From contig JAQSYR010000237.1 of the NCBI GenBank assembly GCA_029256035.1, positions 1 through 7,628 on the forward strand: a DNA stretch of 7,628 nt. The letters run 5' to 3'. Source of the DNA: Anaerocolumna sp. GTDB lineage: Bacteria > Bacillota > Clostridia > Lachnospirales > Lachnospiraceae. The notes below the pieces were generated by a model. It saw only the letters and a program-made list of their open reading frames with translations. It did not search any database and was not told the DNA's origin. The position numbers were made by a program, and so were the translations under genes. Shown one piece after another: positions 5,957 to 7,628 of this stretch. Numbering within the stretch: the first letter of the stretch is position 1; the number at the start of each line of letters is the position of its first letter.

Positions 5957-7513
5957 TTATTGTACGTCAACAGAATTACTTACGTCATTATTCATATCTT
6001 TGCTTATATCTTCGTTTCTGTCTTCGCTTTTGTCATTACTTTTGTCACTGGTTCTGTCCACATTTATATTATCCACGTCTATGACATTATTTAGAAATTC
6101 TTCTATCTTTTCACTCTTTAGATATTCTTTTCCATACTTGCCTTTAATAGCATCCATAAAATTAAAGCCTGTCATTGCTTCTACTGTTTCTGGAAGCTGC
6201 CCAATAATATCAGTAACATAGCTTGCAACTTTAGCTGCACCCTTAGTTTCACTGCCTCCTCCATTATCAATAATAACAATTTTTTCAGTTTTGGATAAAG
6301 GCTCCGCTACAGAGGATGCAATTTGTGGTAGCTTTTCAATAATCATCTGAGTCACAGCGGCATTATTATATTGCTTATAGGCTTCTGCCTTCTTAACCAT
6401 GGTTTTTGCTTCTGCTTCACCTTTTGCAAGAATTGCAGCAGCTTCTGCCTCACCTTTTAATCGAATTGCTTCAGCTTCCGCTTCTGCCTTTACCTTAATG
6501 GCCATACTATAAGCTTCTGCTTCTTTTAATTCCGCATATTTTTTAGCTTCCGCTTGTTTGCTAATCTTATAAACATCTGCATCTGCCTGTTTATTAACGG
6601 TAGCAAAAAGTTCCTGCTCTCTTCTTTCTGCTTCTTTTGCCTGAATATCCGTTTCTTTTTCCTTTTTGGTAAGTTCTACTAACATGGCAGTTTCGGTTAC
6701 TTCTTTTGCTACCTTGTTCTTCTCGATTTCATATGCTAAGTCAGCCTTTGCTTTTGCAGTTTCCTGCTCTTCACGATAAGCCTGGACTTTTAATTCTTTT
6801 TCCTTATTGGCTTCTGCTACATGTGTTTCCGCTAAAATTTTCGCCTCAGCTCCAAGTCTTTCTGACTCTGATGTTTTAACCTGAGTTTCTCTGTTAGCTT
6901 CCGCTTCAGCCACAGCTGCATTCTTCTTAACTTCAGCTATTCTTGGCTTACCAAGTGCTTCTAAGTAACCATTTTTATCTGAAATATCTCGAATGGTAAA
7001 TGCCTTTAATTCAAGTCCCATACTTGCAAGACCTACAGCCGCTACCTCTTGTACCTGAGAAGCAAATTTTTCTCTGTCCTTATAGATTTCTTCCACTGTC
7101 ATCTTGGAAATAATCTCACGGAGCTTTCCTTCTAATACATCCTTTGAGGTATCTTTAATTATATTAATTGTTTCTTGTTCTCTTCCGGTATTAAACTGCT
7201 CGATTGCACTTAAGATACTATCTTTATCACTTTTTACCTTAATTACAGCCACTCCATCGGCCTGAATATCAACACCTTGTTCCGTCATGGCTCTTTCCGT
7301 TCTTACCTCAATCTTCATGTTCTCAAGGGAAATTTTATCAACCCGTTCTAACAAAGGAACAACAAAACCACCCCCACCAGAGATTACCCTTTTCTTTAAA
7401 CCGGTAACAACAATGGCTTTGTCTTGTGGCACCTTTTTCCACATTGCAGTAATTAGCAGAATAAAGAGAATTACAACTCCCACAATAATTCCTGCCAAAA
7501 TAATAGCTTCCAT
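5957..7513 (-). CDS. floT: Flotillin-like SPFH-domain membrane scaffold protein
   Basis: Flotillins are membrane-anchored scaffolds that oligomerise in functional membrane microdomains and affect membrane fluidity and assembly of protein complexes. The 518-residue protein has one N-terminal hydrophobic segment (about 3-24, followed by WKK), an SPFH/PHB domain (about 28-190, with VVTGLKKRVISGGGGFVVPLLERV and FTIRDISDKNGYLEALG), and a long charged Ala/Glu-rich coiled coil (about 192-382, with repeated AEAEA, GEAEA and KAEAY units). A flotillin C-terminal region follows (about 383-470). Length is close to B. subtilis FloT (about 509). The last residues (486-513) are a tetrapeptide repeat that I do not know from flotillins. 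Start: AAGGAGG lies 7 bases before the ATG. A NfeD-type partner is not in this window. No link to nitrogen fixation is shown; it is probably a separate transcription unit, though no clear terminator follows. The symbol rests on family resemblance. Confidence 0.92.
   Translation of the reverse strand: MEAIILAGIIVGVVILFILLITAMWKKVPQDKAIVVTGLKKRVISGGGGFVVPLLERVDKISLENMKIEVRTERAMTEQGVDIQADGVAVIKVKSDKDSILSAIEQFNTGREQETINIIKDTSKDVLEGKLREIISKMTVEEIYKDREKFASQVQEVAAVGLASMGLELKAFTIRDISDKNGYLEALGKPRIAEVKKNAAVAEAEANRETQVKTSESERLGAEAKILAETHVAEANKEKELKVQAYREEQETAKAKADLAYEIEKNKVAKEVTETAMLVELTKKEKETDIQAKEAERREQELFATVNKQADADVYKISKQAEAKKYAELKEAEAYSMAIKVKAEAEAEAIRLKGEAEAAAILAKGEAEAKTMVKKAEAYKQYNNAAVTQMIIEKLPQIASSVAEPLSKTEKIVIIDNGGGSETKGAAKVASYVTDIIGQLPETVEAMTGFNFMDAIKGKYGKEYLKSEKIEEFLNNVIDVDNINVDRTSDKSNDKSEDRNEDISKDMNNDVSNSVDVQ
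5975..6058 (-). repeat. Seven 12-base tandem repeats encoding a D-x-(S/T/N)-x tail of flotillin
   Basis: Residues 486-513 are seven uninterrupted tetrapeptides, each beginning with Asp, with Ser, Thr or Asn at position 3; the first is DRTS and the last DVSN. The DNA shows a matching 12-base period with GAC or GAT starting each unit. The tail is acidic and polar, probably disordered, and ends five residues before the stop. Confidence 0.8.
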
Positions 7514-7547
7514 ACTTCTTCCTCCTTAAATAATTATTTATTATCAA

Positions 7548-7563
7548 ACACAGGATTCTGTGT
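7548..7563. promoter_or_regulatory. Inverted repeat upstream of the flotillin gene
   Basis: ACACAG and CTGTGT are perfect 6-bp arms around a 4-base centre, 35 bases before the flotillin ATG. It could be an operator or a short leader hairpin. A TTGATA lies just upstream on the minus strand, but no well-placed -10 box goes with it, so the flotillin promoter is not located. The rest of 7514-7628 shows only the ribosome binding site and an AT-rich palindrome (TAAATAATTATTTA). Confidence 0.35.
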
Positions 7564-7628
7564 CAGATATCAATCCCTATCACATAAAATACATGTTCCT
7601 CAATCCAACAGATTGCAACTTCCTTTCC

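Noticed and set aside
6380..6560. Tandem repeat of Glu/Ala-rich units in flotillin as a novelty
   Set aside because: Repeated AEAEA and GEAEA units are the normal coiled-coil feature of flotillins.
7338..7547. Open frame overlapping the flotillin start in another frame
   Set aside because: It is an out-of-frame reading of the flotillin membrane segment, starting in the untranslated region with no sensible protein features.

Overview
The window is low-GC DNA carrying part of a clostridial-type molybdenum nitrogenase (nif) operon and, upstream of it, a flotillin gene. All real genes lie on the minus strand, so transcription runs from high to low coordinates. The nif order H-I1-I2-D-K-E-N, the two PII-like nifI genes between nifH and nifD, the short NifK N-terminus, the extra segment in the C-terminal half of NifD and the strong AGGAGG-type ribosome binding sites all point to an anaerobic Firmicute, probably of the Clostridia (Lachnospiraceae-like). 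The species cannot be named from the sequence alone.

Layout, in transcription order. A complete flotillin-like gene (7513 to 5957) has a membrane anchor, an SPFH domain, a long Glu/Ala-rich coiled coil and an unusual tetrapeptide-repeat tail. A 239-base AT-rich gap (5956 to 5718) holds the likely nifH promoter, with a perfect TTGACA box and a 10-bp palindrome in its spacer, followed by a leader RNA with a strong hairpin. Then come intact nifH (5717 to 4896), nifI1 (4881 to 4555) and nifI2 (4543 to 4160), a broken nifD (4145 to 2803), a broken nifK (2800 to 1608), an intact nifE (1543 to 194) and the first 65 codons of nifN (197 to 1, cut by the window edge). Most gaps between nif genes are 2 to 14 bases, nifE and nifN overlap, and only nifK-nifE has a longer gap (64 bases). 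One operon is therefore likely.

Together these genes would make the Fe protein (NifH), the MoFe protein (NifD2K2), the NifE-NifN scaffold on which FeMo-cofactor is completed, and the NifI1/NifI2 pair that switches nitrogenase off when fixed nitrogen is available.

The main anomaly is in the catalytic genes. nifD has one internal deletion with frameshift (about 250 bases missing, including the residues equivalent to Azotobacter alpha-Gln191 and alpha-His195). nifK has two (about 89 and about 90 bases missing). In each case both flanks are well-conserved family sequence in different frames. The first nifK junction sits on an 11-base stretch that fits both flanks, as expected for deletion between short direct repeats or for collapse during assembly. 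Genes on either side are intact. Either this is a recently inactivated dinitrogenase in an otherwise preserved operon, or the assembly has lost three segments. As written, the sequence cannot encode a working MoFe protein. I saw no new defence system, mobile element, CRISPR array or RNA gene.
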